Source: Myxococcus hansupus (GTDB taxonomy: Bacteria > Myxococcota > Myxococcia > Myxococcales > Myxococcaceae). Taken from it: a stretch of 64,000 bases of DNA. Made by a program: the position numbers and the translations under genes. Shown here piece after piece: positions 1 through 8,740 of this stretch. The stretch covers positions 8,638,501-8,702,500 of the forward strand of contig NZ_CP012109.1 of NCBI RefSeq assembly GCF_000280925.3, written 5' to 3'. Positions within the stretch are counted from its first letter, which is position 1; each line of letters starts with the position of its first letter. The notes beneath the pieces were generated by a model. It was not told where the DNA came from and did no database searches. It saw only the letters and a list, made by a program, of their open reading frames with translations.

Positions 1-860
1 CACTGGATGGACAAGAGCGGCAGCCGGGCCACGCGCTCCTCTTCGCGGAGCACCACGGGCGCGGTGAGGTTCACCGGCGCGACCTCCGGCCGCTGCGGCC
101 GGGCGTGGCTGGGCAGCGTGCCGAAGTACTTCTCCACCAGCGCCTTCGTCTTCGCCACGTCGAAGTCACCGACGATGGCCAGCGTGGCGTTGGACGGCGC
201 GTACCACTTGCGGAAGAAGTCCTTCACGTCGTCCACGGTGGCCGCGTTCAGGTCCTTCATCGAGCCGATGACATCCCCGTGGTACGGGTGCGGCAGCGGG
301 AAGAGCGCGTGCCAGGCCTTCTCGCGGGCGGCGCCATACGGAGCCGTCTCGGTGGACTCGCGGCGCTCGTTCTTCACCACCTCGCGCTGGGTCTCCAGGC
401 TTTGGGGGGTGATGGCATCGAGCAGGAAGCCCATGCGGTCGCTCTCCAACCAGAGCGCCGTCTCCAGGTGGTTGCTGGGGACCGTCTCGAAGTAGTTGGT
501 GCGGTCGAAGCTGGTGGTGCCGTTGAGGTCGGTGGCGCCGAGCTGCTCCAGCTTGGAGATGTGCACGTCGTCGGCCACGTTGCGCGAGCCCTGGAACATC
601 ATGTGCTCGAAGAGGTGCGCGAAGCCGGTGCGGCCGGGCTGCTCGTGGTACGCGCCCACGTGGTACCAGATGTTGACGGCCACCACCGGCAGCTTCCGGT
701 CCACGGAGAGGATGACCTCCAGGCCGTTGGGCAGCGCGTACTTCTCATACGGAATGGCGAGCGCCTCACGGCCGGGCTCCAGCGGCTTCGCCTCCTGGGG
801 TGTCTGCGCAAGCGCCGGGAGCCCGCTGGACAGCAGGGCCGCGGTGACGAGGGCCTTCAT
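1..860 (-). CDS. M16 family zinc metallopeptidase, N-terminal part (runs off the left edge)
   Basis: Read on the minus strand from an ATG at 860, the frame is open to the window edge, so only the first ~286 residues are seen. A signal peptide (MKALVTAALLSSGLPALAQ) suggests export to the periplasm or outer membrane. Around residues 82-86 lies HLFEH, the inverted HxxEH zinc motif of M16 (insulinase/pitrilysin) peptidases, followed by the family's conserved NGTTSFDRTNYFET stretch. A GGAGG ribosome site sits just upstream of the ATG. A second, complete M16 gene lies at 22105-24945, so the window has two paralogues. Family assignment is firm; the substrate is unknown, and the missing C-terminal half prevents saying whether it is a one- or two-repeat M16 protein. 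Confidence 0.92.
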   Translation of the reverse strand, partial: MKALVTAALLSSGLPALAQTPQEAKPLEPGREALAIPYEKYALPNGLEVILSVDRKLPVVAVNIWYHVGAYHEQPGRTGFAHLFEHMMFQGSRNVADDVHISKLEQLGATDLNGTTSFDRTNYFETVPSNHLETALWLESDRMGFLLDAITPQSLETQREVVKNERRESTETAPYGAAREKAWHALFPLPHPYHGDVIGSMKDLNAATVDDVKDFFRKWYAPSNATLAIVGDFDVAKTKALVEKYFGTLPSHARPQRPEVAPVNLTAPVVLREEERVARLPLLSIQ

Positions 861-1006
861 TCGGAACAAGGTGCCTCCAGGTTTCAATGCCAATGACTCA
901 CGTGACGCGCTTAGCACGCACGTCCGGCGCCGTGGGTGGGGAATGGTGGCCAAACGCAGCCGCGCCCCGGGATGTTGGTTCCTGGTCAGCATGCGAGACT
1001 GAAATC

Positions 1007-1857
1007 ATGTCCACCGAAGTCTCCTCCGGTGCCCTGCCCCTGTGCGCCTTCCATCCGGAGGCGTCCGCGGGTGCCACCTGCCTGCGTTGTGGCAGCTTCG
1101 TCTGCACCCCCTGCACCACGTGGGTGATGGGGCGGATGTATTGCCCCCCCTGCGCGGCGCGTCCGGAGGTGAACTACCTGGAGGCCTTCCGGCTCCGGTT
1201 GTGGGGGCGGCGCGACGCGGGCGCGTGGATGGTGGGCCTGGGCACGGTGATGCTGGGAGGCCTGGCCGTCACGGCGGTGGCGGTCGGGGACTTCGCCACG
1301 GGGCTGGTCCTGCTGGCGAGTGTCGGCGTGGGCACGGCGTTCTTCCTGGGGAAGCCCTGGGCGCGCCTCGCCCTGCTCGCCACGCCTCTGGTGGGAATGC
1401 TGCTCACCGCGCCGTCGCTGGGGCCGGCCGCGCTGCTGTTCTTCGTGCCCTTCGCCATCGCGCTGAACTTCTTCCGCGACACCCGCAGCCGGCTCTTCTT
1501 CCGCTTGGACGTCCCGGAGCGGGAGCTGCACCGGCTGTGGAACCGGGAGGTCAACAACCCGCTCGCCAAGCATGCCCTGTCGCTGGGCGTGAGCTCGCTG
1601 TTCCTGCCCGTGATTTCACCGATGTTGTTCCTCTTCAGTGCGTCGAAGCTGATGTCGCTGGCGTTCGCCCCCATGGGGATGCTCGCGGTGGTCCTGGGCC
1701 TGGTGGCGTTGTGGCGCGTGGACCTGAAAGCACGGCCCCCCATTGGCCGCCGCTGGGAGGCGCTCGGGGGATGGGTTTGGGGCTGCTCTCATTGGGGTTC
1801 TGGGGCTCGTTCTACGTGCCTCGCTTGCTGGAGTTGCTCGGCATCGCGTCGGACTGA
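1007..1857 (+). pseudogene. B-box-type zinc-finger integral membrane protein, frameshifted near its 3' end
   Basis: From the ATG at 1007 the protein opens with a compact Cys/His cluster (C..HP, C..CG..VC..C, CP.C, residues ~12-50) typical of B-box-like zinc fingers in myxobacterial membrane proteins. Several hydrophobic segments follow, so a cytoplasmic zinc-binding head on a multi-pass membrane body is likely. Around 1764-1768 (CTCGGGGGATGGG) the frame changes: adding one G lets the protein continue into LGLLSLGFWGSFYVPRLLEL and stop at 1857, giving ~283 residues with a sensible last membrane helix. Without it, translation runs on through low-quality sequence into the next gene. This is either a recent lesion or a homopolymer sequencing error. 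Function unknown. Confidence 0.7.
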
Positions 1858-2014
1858 GGACGGGCGTTTGTTCGCCCGAAGCGGTGGGCGCTTTCAGCGC
1901 ATGGCTTGCTTCCCGCCCCGGGGCCCCAGCACGCGGGGGGCGAAGGGTGCCTGGGGGAGCGGGGGTGTCCACGCTCAGGGGAGACCCAAGCCCGACACCG
2001 AGGAGGCCACCGTC

Positions 2015-2497
2015 ATGGCGAACATACGTGAGGAACAGGGAGCGGCAGGGGAGCGCCAGGGCGCTACGCCCAGCATCCAGGAGCAGCGCAGTGAGGCTCG
2101 CGCGACGCAGACCTACGTGCTCTTCCTGAAGGACCTCGAAGCGAACGCGGGCATCGTGCGCGAGCTCGCGGAGAAGGCCGCGCAGTCGGTGCTGTGCTTG
2201 TTGGAGCAGCGCCTCATGGACACCGAGGTGAAGCACCTGGAGGCCCAGCTCCCGCGCAAGGTGAAGGACTTGCTGAAGCGCTGTCCCCGGCACGAGGGCA
2301 AGGTGGCCAAGAAGTTCAAGCTGGAGCAGTTCCTCGCCATGGTGGCCGAGGAGCTCGACACCACGCCCAACGAGGCCGAGCGACTGGCGCGCGCCGTCTT
2401 CACCACGGTGCGTGAGCACATCAGCGAGGGCGAGGCGGACGACGTCATGGGACAGCTCCCCGCCGACCTGCGCGCGCTGTGGGTGCCGGAGGCCTGA
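2015..2497 (+). CDS. DUF2267 domain protein
   Basis: A 160-residue soluble protein. Its body (about residue 30 to the end) has the DUF2267 pattern: a helix around YVLFLKDLEAN, a central LEAQLPRKVKDLL stretch and a C-terminal DDVMGQLPADLRALWVP close. The ATG at 2015 was chosen because GAGGAGG lies 7-8 bases upstream. The longer open frame reaching back to 887 is an artefact of the frameshifted gene before it. The N-terminal ~25 residues are polar and probably disordered. DUF2267 proteins have no settled biochemical role. The gene stands alone, with MYXO-CTERM and zinc-finger genes either side and no operon partner. Confidence 0.85.
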   Translation: MANIREEQGAAGERQGATPSIQEQRSEARATQTYVLFLKDLEANAGIVRELAEKAAQSVLCLLEQRLMDTEVKHLEAQLPRKVKDLLKRCPRHEGKVAKKFKLEQFLAMVAEELDTTPNEAERLARAVFTTVREHISEGEADDVMGQLPADLRALWVPEA

Positions 2498-2568
2498 GCC
2501 GGTGACCTCCGGCCGCGTCTGAACACGGTGATAGCCTGCCTTCCTTTGAATTCAGGGAGGCAGCATTC

Positions 2569-4668
2569 ATGGCGGTCGCGGAACGGAAGTGGAGTGCGCG
2601 GGCATTCTGGCCCCGAGGCAGGGCGCTGGCGCTGGGGGTGCTCACGCTGGCCACGCCCGCGTGGGCGCAGTTGCCCGACTACCACCTGGAGCTCCAGGTG
2701 CGGACGAACCTGCTGGGGAACGCGTCCGGCGCGTACAACGTGGGGCCGGGCAACCTGCTCTCGGGCAGCTACCAGATTCCCATCAGCGCGGATGGGCAGA
2801 TTGCCTTCCGGCTGGCCATCACCCCCGAGGGGCGCTCCGCCGTGTGGTGGGGGCACGGTGGCATGGGGAGCCGCATCTACCTGCTGCCCCAGTTGGGTGA
2901 GGATGCCCGGACGGGGGACCCGGGGGTGAATTCGCAGGGGGACATCGCGTTCGCGGTGACGTGGGCTTCGCCGGCGACCCAGAACGGCATCTACCTGTTG
3001 AACGTCGCCTCGCCGGAGCAGGTGCGCATCATCCGGGGGCCTCCGGGGGCCTCGGATTGGAGCAGCCTGTGGCTCAACGAGGCGGGGCAGATTGGCTTCC
3101 GGGCCACGTACAGCGGCGTGGGCCGGGCCTACGCCATCGCGAACGAGCGGCCGGATGGCACCTTCTCGACGACCATCGTGGCCGCTGAGCAGACGGTGGA
3201 CCCCGGCAGCCCCTACCAGTTCCTGTACTCGCCGACGCTGAACGACCTGGGACAGATGGCGGGCGTGGGCGATGTCGCGACGGCGTCGTCGGAGTTCTTC
3301 CAGGACCTGCGCATCTTCGAGCCGGATGGGATGTCGTCACGGCTCATCGCGCAGTCTCGGGGGCGTGACGCGACGTCACCGGTGTACCGCTTCGCGTCGG
3401 TGGCGCCCGCGCTGAACAACATGGGGCAGGTGGCGTTCCTGGGGACGGCTCGCAACGCCCAGAGTGGCAACGTCACCACGCTGTGGCTCTGGGATGGGGC
3501 CGCGCTGCGCGTGCTCGCGCAGGACGGCGTGGGCGACATCCGGACGTTGGAGTTCTTCGCGCCCGATATCAACGACACCGGCTGGGTGGTCTTCCGCGCC
3601 ATTGACTCCGCGAACATGCGAGCGGTGTGGGTGAGCGATGGACAGTCGCTGAAGCGCGTGGCGACCGAGCACGACATCGTGTCCTCGGATTTGGGGCCGG
3701 CGCGCATCGACCAGGAGACGCCGTCGAACCCGGTGTTCGGGGGTCTGGTCAGCATCAACGGGCGGGGAGAAATCTCGCTGGCCGCGGGCCTGGCACCGCC
3801 GGACAACGACCAGGTGGAGTGGGGCACCGCCGTGTTCATCGCGCGGCCGGTTGTTCCGCAGCAGGACGGTGGTACTGGGGGCCCGGATGGGGGTCCCGGT
3901 CCGGGTGTGGATGGTGGCGTGGATGGCGGTCCGGGGGAGCCTGATTCCGGCGTGGACGGTGGGCCTGGGCCCGGCGTGGATGGCGGGCCGGGGGAGCCTG
4001 ATTCCGGCGTGGACGGTGGTCCCGGTCCTGGCGTCGATGGCGGCGTGGATGGTGGTCCTGGTGAGCCGGACTCGGGCGTGGACGGTGGTCCCGGCCCGGG
4101 CGTCGATGGCGGTGTAGATGGCGGTCCTGGTGAGCCGGACTCGGGCGTGGACGGTGGTCCTGGGCCCGGCGTGGACGGTGGTCCGGGCGAGCCTGACTCC
4201 GGCGTGGACGGTGGGCCCGGCCCGGGCGTCGACGGTGGGCCGGGTGAGCCGGACGCAGGTGTCGACGGTGGTCCTGGGCCCGGCGTCGATGGTGGCTCGG
4301 GTGATCCGGATGCCGGCGCCGACGGTGGTCCCGGCCCTATCGTCGACGGTGGTGCCGGTGAGGATCCGGATGCGGGAACGGATCCGGATGCAGGTTCGGG
4401 TGAAGATCCAGATGCAGGTCCTGGAACAGAGAACGACGCGGGTCCGGGTGAAGAGCCGGGCGCGGACGCCGGCTCCGGGGAGGAGCCGCAGTCCGACGCT
4501 GGCGCGGACGCTGGTCCCGGCCAGCCTCAGGACTCGGGAACCTCGCCGCCGCCGCCTCCCGCCGACAGCGGTTGTGGTTGCCAGTCCTCGTCTCCTTCGG
4601 CCGCACTGCCTTGGATGCTCGTGGGCCTGATGCGAGCCGTCATCGGCCGCCGCCGTAAGGCGGAGTAG
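2569..4668 (+). CDS. Secreted NxxGxxAF-repeat protein with PDGG repeat stalk and MYXO-CTERM tail
   Basis: A 699-residue exported protein. A signal peptide ends near AWAQ (residue ~34). Residues ~35-430 carry repeated NxxGxxxF-type units (NSQGDIAF, NEAGQIGF, NNMGQVAF, NDTGWVVF), the mark of the choice-of-anchor tandem-repeat (probably beta-propeller) family. Residues ~435-660 are an Asp/Gly/Pro-rich stalk of repeated GVDGGPGEPDSG-like units. The C terminus has a CGC motif, a short hydrophobic stretch and an RRRK cluster, matching the MYXO-CTERM sorting signal that places proteins on the myxobacterial surface; its hydrophobic part is rather weak. Likely a surface-displayed protein, ligand unknown. 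It is monocistronic, and a hairpin at 4685-4716 follows the stop. Confidence 0.85.
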   Translation: MAVAERKWSARAFWPRGRALALGVLTLATPAWAQLPDYHLELQVRTNLLGNASGAYNVGPGNLLSGSYQIPISADGQIAFRLAITPEGRSAVWWGHGGMGSRIYLLPQLGEDARTGDPGVNSQGDIAFAVTWASPATQNGIYLLNVASPEQVRIIRGPPGASDWSSLWLNEAGQIGFRATYSGVGRAYAIANERPDGTFSTTIVAAEQTVDPGSPYQFLYSPTLNDLGQMAGVGDVATASSEFFQDLRIFEPDGMSSRLIAQSRGRDATSPVYRFASVAPALNNMGQVAFLGTARNAQSGNVTTLWLWDGAALRVLAQDGVGDIRTLEFFAPDINDTGWVVFRAIDSANMRAVWVSDGQSLKRVATEHDIVSSDLGPARIDQETPSNPVFGGLVSINGRGEISLAAGLAPPDNDQVEWGTAVFIARPVVPQQDGGTGGPDGGPGPGVDGGVDGGPGEPDSGVDGGPGPGVDGGPGEPDSGVDGGPGPGVDGGVDGGPGEPDSGVDGGPGPGVDGGVDGGPGEPDSGVDGGPGPGVDGGPGEPDSGVDGGPGPGVDGGPGEPDAGVDGGPGPGVDGGSGDPDAGADGGPGPIVDGGAGEDPDAGTDPDAGSGEDPDAGPGTENDAGPGEEPGADAGSGEEPQSDAGADAGPGQPQDSGTSPPPPPADSGCGCQSSSPSAALPWMLVGLMRAVIGRRRKAE
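3880..4360 (+). repeat. In-gene tandem repeat coding the PDGG stalk
   Basis: Within the MYXO-CTERM gene, units of roughly 39-60 bp encoding variants of GPGPGVDGG plus PGEPDSGVDGG recur about ten times, then degenerate toward 4530. The units are nearly identical at DNA level in places, so copy number is likely to vary between strains by slippage. Confidence 0.85.
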
Positions 4669-4684
4669 TCGCTGGAGCATCAAG

Positions 4685-4716
4685 GGGCGCCGGGCCAGAG
4701 CATCGGTCCGGCGCCC
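4685..4716. terminator. Hairpin between convergent genes
   Basis: GGGCGCCGG (4685-4693) pairs with CCGGCGCCC (4708-4716) across a 14-base loop, just after the MYXO-CTERM stop and before the stop of the opposing HEAT-repeat gene. There is no clear T-tract, so it may need other factors or merely protect 3' ends. Confidence 0.55.
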
Positions 4717-4790
4717 TGCCTTGCTCACCCAGCAGCGCCTCCATTTCGCGCAGGTGCGGCGCTGCGAGCGGTCATCGTCAGTGCCCCGCC

Positions 4791-6602
4791 CTACTCACCC
4801 AGCAACGCCGCCGCCAACTCCCGCACCTTCGAGGACGCGTCGTGCTCAGCGGCATCACGAAGCAGTGCCTGCGCCGGGGCATCCACATGCTTCACGGCGC
4901 CCAGGACCCGGACCACCTCCATGCGCACGGACACGTTCCGCTCCGTTCGCAACACCGTGGCCAGTGCCTCCAGGTGCGCCCCGACGACTCGGTGAGCAAG
5001 CGCCTTCACCGCGTTCGCGCGCACGTGCGCACTCGAATCCTTCAGCATCATCTGGTCGAGCAACGCGTCCGCCGGAGCCCCGGGAAGGGCCCGCAGCGCA
5101 TCCGTGGAGGCACCGCGCACGGTCGCATCGGGATGAAGCATCGCTGACCTCACGTAGGTCATCCCAGTCGGTGAACCCGCCCGAGCAAGCGCTGCCAGAC
5201 ACACCCTTGGACCCGGAGTCCCCGAGCGGCAGTACCGCAGCAGTTCGTCCACCAGCGCCTTGCTCCGGCCCGGCTCCGCCAACGCGAGCCCCTTCGACAG
5301 CGCTCCCATCGACAGTGCCGTCGCATCCCTCACGTTCGCGTCAGGTGCCTCCTCCAACGCACGGCTCAGCGCGTCCGCGAGCAACAAAGAGGGATGCTCC
5401 ATCGTCCCCACGGCGCGAACCGCCTGCGCGCGAATCCCAGGGCGAACGCTCGGTGCTTCGAGCACCGACATCAGCGCCCGTTGCGCGTCCGGCGTTCCCG
5501 CGCGGGCGAGCGCCGCCACCATCCGCTCCGAGAGCGCTTCCTCCATTTTCCCCTGCCGGAGCAACTCCGCGGCCCGGTTCACTTCCGTGGAGTCATGGCG
5601 GAACAGCATTGCCAGCCGTTCCGGCGTCGCCTCCCGGGCGTTGCGCGTCGCCATCAACCGAATCAACGTCTCCCCACGCAGAGGCACGGGACCCGGCTTC
5701 AACTTCGCCACGGAGTCCGTCAGCCGCTCGGCCTGCAACACGGTCCGAGCCACATGGAACGGCCTCAACGATGAAAGCTGATAGTCGACCCCCACGTTGA
5801 GCAACGCCACCCGCGTCTCCTCCCGACTCCGCGGAGCCCCCTCCTCCCCTCCCCCCCACTCCACCACGTCCGAGCCCGCCGCCTCCTTCACGTGTCCGTC
5901 CGTGAAGAGCGTGAAGGCCAGGTGCCCCTGCAGCCGAGGCGTCACCGGCGGCGCGGCTCGCAGATACCGCCGCTTCGTCTTCACGTAGGTGTTCGCGCTG
6001 CCACCGGCGCGGTACTCGGATTCGAAGTCACCTCGAGTGTCCGACTCCTCCGTGCTCCAGCGCGCGCCGTCCTCCGCCACGAACTGTGTCGCCGCGAGCA
6101 GCCGTCGCACGAGCCGCCGGGCCGTCATGTCCTGCGCGGCATCGAAGTGCACCGCCACCACCTGGCCACGCGCATCCTGGGCCACATAGAACGGCCGCTC
6201 GAACATGACCTCGAGCGCCCGCGGCTCACCGCCCGCGAGCTCCACCCGAGTGGGCACGATGAGTCCCGCGAACAGGTGCTGTTCTCCCTCCACTCCCAGG
6301 TATGTGAGCTCGAACAGGCCACTCCAGCCGGTGTGGATCAGTGTGCGTGCCCCCGCCACCGGCTGCGTGCTGGTCCGGACGTCCAGGTCGAACGTGTAAC
6401 GGAGCCGGTGCCCCACGGTGAGCACGCGCTCCGAACCCTTCACCCCCTGACGGAGGTCCTCGGGCTGAGGCGAAGACGCCGCCGTGTCCCGTGGCATCCC
6501 TGGCGTCGGCGCACGCGCGTCGGGGGAGCCCGCACGCCACAGGCCGATGACGCCCACCAGGACGGCGAGCAGCAGCACCAGGCTCTTGAGGCGCGAACTC
6601 AC
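4791..6602 (-). CDS. Membrane-anchored HEAT-repeat protein
   Basis: About 603 residues from the GTG at 6602. The N terminus is a hydrophobic anchor or signal (LKSLVLLLAVLVGVIGLW). Residues ~60-330 form a beta-rich extracytoplasmic region, reminiscent in layout of lipid-binding vitellogenin-type domains (weak inference). From ~350 to the end come helical HEAT-type repeats (RAQAVRAVGTM, VRGASTDALRAL, VRANAVKALAHRV, VRELAAALLGE). The frame stays open upstream to GTGs at 6677 and 6695. I prefer 6602 because the 5' extension has only ~65% G/C at third positions, unlike the gene body, and because it gives a normal signal sequence, although its ribosome site is poor; the 6677 start has a better one (GGAGG). 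It follows dnaA on the same strand. Function unknown. Confidence 0.72.
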   Translation of the reverse strand: MSSRLKSLVLLLAVLVGVIGLWRAGSPDARAPTPGMPRDTAASSPQPEDLRQGVKGSERVLTVGHRLRYTFDLDVRTSTQPVAGARTLIHTGWSGLFELTYLGVEGEQHLFAGLIVPTRVELAGGEPRALEVMFERPFYVAQDARGQVVAVHFDAAQDMTARRLVRRLLAATQFVAEDGARWSTEESDTRGDFESEYRAGGSANTYVKTKRRYLRAAPPVTPRLQGHLAFTLFTDGHVKEAAGSDVVEWGGGEEGAPRSREETRVALLNVGVDYQLSSLRPFHVARTVLQAERLTDSVAKLKPGPVPLRGETLIRLMATRNAREATPERLAMLFRHDSTEVNRAAELLRQGKMEEALSERMVAALARAGTPDAQRALMSVLEAPSVRPGIRAQAVRAVGTMEHPSLLLADALSRALEEAPDANVRDATALSMGALSKGLALAEPGRSKALVDELLRYCRSGTPGPRVCLAALARAGSPTGMTYVRSAMLHPDATVRGASTDALRALPGAPADALLDQMMLKDSSAHVRANAVKALAHRVVGAHLEALATVLRTERNVSVRMEVVRVLGAVKHVDAPAQALLRDAAEHDASSKVRELAAALLGE

Positions 6603-6739
6603 TCCCTCGGATACGTGCCCGCGAAGGAATCCTGGCTGCTGGAATCCACGAATGACACAGGGCTCCAGCCGTTTCACGGAGACTTGCGCCTCCACGCGTC
6701 ACGGCGAGCCGTCTGCTTTGAAACAACGCTACGGCTGTT

Positions 6740-8092
6740 TCACGGATGGCCGAGCTTCAACTCCAGCTCGGCCAACTCACGCTGCACGGTGGCATCCGTC
6801 AGTCGCAGACCCTCCATCTTGCGCACCGCGGAGATGACGGTGGAGTGGTCCTTGCTGAAGCGCGCGGCGATCTCCGGGAAGGAGCTCTTCGTCAGCTTGC
6901 GGCTGAGATACATGGCCACCTGCCGCGCATGGGCCAGGGCCTTGTGGCGGCGGTCTTCCTTCAGCGATTCGACGGTGACCTTGTAGAAGCGGGCCACCTC
7001 GCGCTGGATGGACTCCACGTCCACCGCGCTCTGAGCGGGGAGGATGTCGCGCAGCACCTGCGACGCGAACTCCTCCGTCACCGGCTGACGCGTGAGGCTG
7101 TGCACGGCGGACAGCTTCACCAGCGCGCCTTCCAGCTCGCGCACGTTCTTCTGGATGTGCTTGGCGATGAAGTGCGCCACCGAGTCCGGCAGGTCCAGGT
7201 TCTCCGCCACGGCCTTCTTTTGAAGGATGGCGACCCGCGTCTCGTAGGTGGGCTCGCGGATGTCCGTCATCAGGCCCATGGCGAAGCGGCTGCGCAGCCG
7301 GTCCTCCAGGCCCGGAATCTCCGCGGGCACGGTGTCGCTGGTGAGGACGATGGCCTTGTTCAGCTCGTAGAGCGTGTTGAAGGTGTAGAAGAACTCCTTC
7401 TGCGTCTCCTCGCGCTTGCCCAGGAACTGGATGTCGTCGATGAGGAGCACGTCGCACTCCTCACGGAACTTGCGGCGGAAGTCCGCCATGCGGTGTTCGC
7501 GGACGCTCTCCACGTACTCGTTGGTGAACTGCTCGCTGGAGAGGAACACCACGCGCTGGGACGGGTCGCGTTCCCAGATGAGGTTGCCCACCGCCTGGAG
7601 CAGGTGCGTCTTGCCCAGGCCCGTGCCGCCATAGATGTAGAGCGGGTTGTAGTGGTGGCCCGGCTTGTCGGCCACGGCCTGCGCGGCGGCGGCGGGGAGC
7701 TGGTTGCTGTCCGCCACGACGAAGGTGTCGAAGGTGAAGCGCCCGTTCAGCCGCGAGGGCCGGGTGGCGCTCGCCTTGACTGCGGGTACGGGCGGAAAGT
7801 GGGGATCCGGCTCCAGGCCTTCCACCACTTCGTACGCGATGGAGACCAGCCCCTCGCCCATCCGGGCAATCTGCGCGTCCAGCAAGGGGCGGTAGTGGTC
7901 ATCCACCCAGTCGCGGAAGAAGCGGTCCGGAACGCCCATCACCAGGGCGCCGTCACGCACCTCCAACGGGCGCATCCGCTCCAGCCATCTCAGCGCGTAG
8001 TCGAACTTCTCCTGGCGGATGCCATCGAGCATCCGAGCCCAGAGAATTCCAGCACTTGGGAGGGGGGTGGCGGCTTGGGCGAGGGCGTTCAC
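6740..8092 (-). CDS. dnaA: Chromosomal replication initiator protein DnaA
   Basis: 450 residues, normal length for the family. DnaA binds DnaA boxes at oriC, forms an ATP-dependent filament and opens the duplex. Domain I (residues ~15-90) has the usual WARMLDGIRQ helix and FRDW; a short linker follows. The AAA+ domain III starts near 118 with FTFDTFVVADSN, with Walker A GGTGLGKTH (155-163), Walker B DVLLIDDIQFL (214-224) and the KNVRELEGAL sensor-2 region. Domain IV ends with the DNA-binding signature FSKDHSTV. dnaN is not adjacent, unlike in many bacteria. The upstream 260 bp hold GGATCC-centred repeats that could be weak DnaA sites. Assignment is certain. Confidence 0.98.
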   Translation of the reverse strand: MNALAQAATPLPSAGILWARMLDGIRQEKFDYALRWLERMRPLEVRDGALVMGVPDRFFRDWVDDHYRPLLDAQIARMGEGLVSIAYEVVEGLEPDPHFPPVPAVKASATRPSRLNGRFTFDTFVVADSNQLPAAAAQAVADKPGHHYNPLYIYGGTGLGKTHLLQAVGNLIWERDPSQRVVFLSSEQFTNEYVESVREHRMADFRRKFREECDVLLIDDIQFLGKREETQKEFFYTFNTLYELNKAIVLTSDTVPAEIPGLEDRLRSRFAMGLMTDIREPTYETRVAILQKKAVAENLDLPDSVAHFIAKHIQKNVRELEGALVKLSAVHSLTRQPVTEEFASQVLRDILPAQSAVDVESIQREVARFYKVTVESLKEDRRHKALAHARQVAMYLSRKLTKSSFPEIAARFSKDHSTVISAVRKMEGLRLTDATVQRELAELELKLGHP

Positions 8093-8157
8093 GCGTGTCT
8101 CAAACGTGCAAAAGCAGGGGGAACAACGGGCGTTCGGCCGTGCTAACAGACGGTTCC

Positions 8158-8296
8158 AGGTGGATCAAGCAACCGGCCAAAACCGCCGCCACCTCAAGGG
8201 TTTTTCCGGACACGGCGGATCCACTGGGGACGTACCTGGTGGGCACGGTTGTGGATCCTGCCCTCCCCTACCCCCACCACTGGGGGATGGATCCAC
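8158..8296. promoter_or_regulatory. dnaA: dnaA upstream region with repeated TGGATC/GGATCCA motifs
   Basis: Between dnaA and the next gene, related sequences occur four times: GTGGATCAA (near 8160), GGATCCACT (near 8218), TGTGGATCC (8250-8258) and TGGATCCAC (8288-8296). Each shares a core with the DnaA box TGTGGATAA but differs at two or more positions. They may be low-affinity DnaA sites for dnaA autoregulation; this is inference. No perfect box is present here. Confidence 0.4.
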
Positions 8297-8352
8297 CCGA
8301 CTTGACTGTGAGTGTGTTCCGCAAAGCCGAACGACTTTGCATGCCCATCACG

Positions 8353-8670
8353 TCACGACGACCGAGAGCGCGGCTGCTTCCCGAGCCTCGCGACGTAGAC
8401 GAGGTACAGGGCGAGGCAGCCCACGGGCACCAGATGCCACGCGTTCGACAGCCACGAGGCGCGCAGCCGGTAGCCCATGATGAGCAGCGCCGCGGTCGCG
8501 CCCGAGATGCCGGGCAGAAGCCACATGCAGGTGTTCAGGATGTTCGTGTGTCCGCGCGACAGGTCGCGGGTGTTCATCGTGCCGGCCGCGGAGAACACCA
8601 CCAGCATGAACTGCATGAAGGCGAGCACCACCTGCGCCGCCACACCCACCACCAGAACCGTCATCGACAT
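8353..8670 (-). CDS. Small integral membrane protein, unknown function
   Basis: 105 residues, mostly hydrophobic, with about three membrane helices (VLVVGVAAQVVLAFMQFMLVV, MWLLPGISGATAALLIMGY, LVPVGCLALYLVYVARL). The short cytoplasmic tail is Arg/Ser rich. The start ATG at 8670 has AGGGAG about 11 bases upstream; a second in-frame ATG at 8664 is also possible. It lies between dnaA and the LysR/SDR pair, all on the minus strand. I do not recognise the family. Confidence 0.7.
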   Translation of the reverse strand: MSMTVLVVGVAAQVVLAFMQFMLVVFSAAGTMNTRDLSRGHTNILNTCMWLLPGISGATAALLIMGYRLRASWLSNAWHLVPVGCLALYLVYVARLGKQPRSRSS

Positions 8671-8740
8671 CGACCGAGAACTCCCTGCCGGACATTCTAC
8701 ATGAGGCGTCCGTGCTGTCTTCCCGGCGCCGCGCGCGGGC

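Noticed and set aside
4721..6986. Long open frames on the plus strand opposite the HEAT-repeat gene
   Set aside because: They are antisense shadows of the minus-strand gene, which has clear repeats and a signal sequence.
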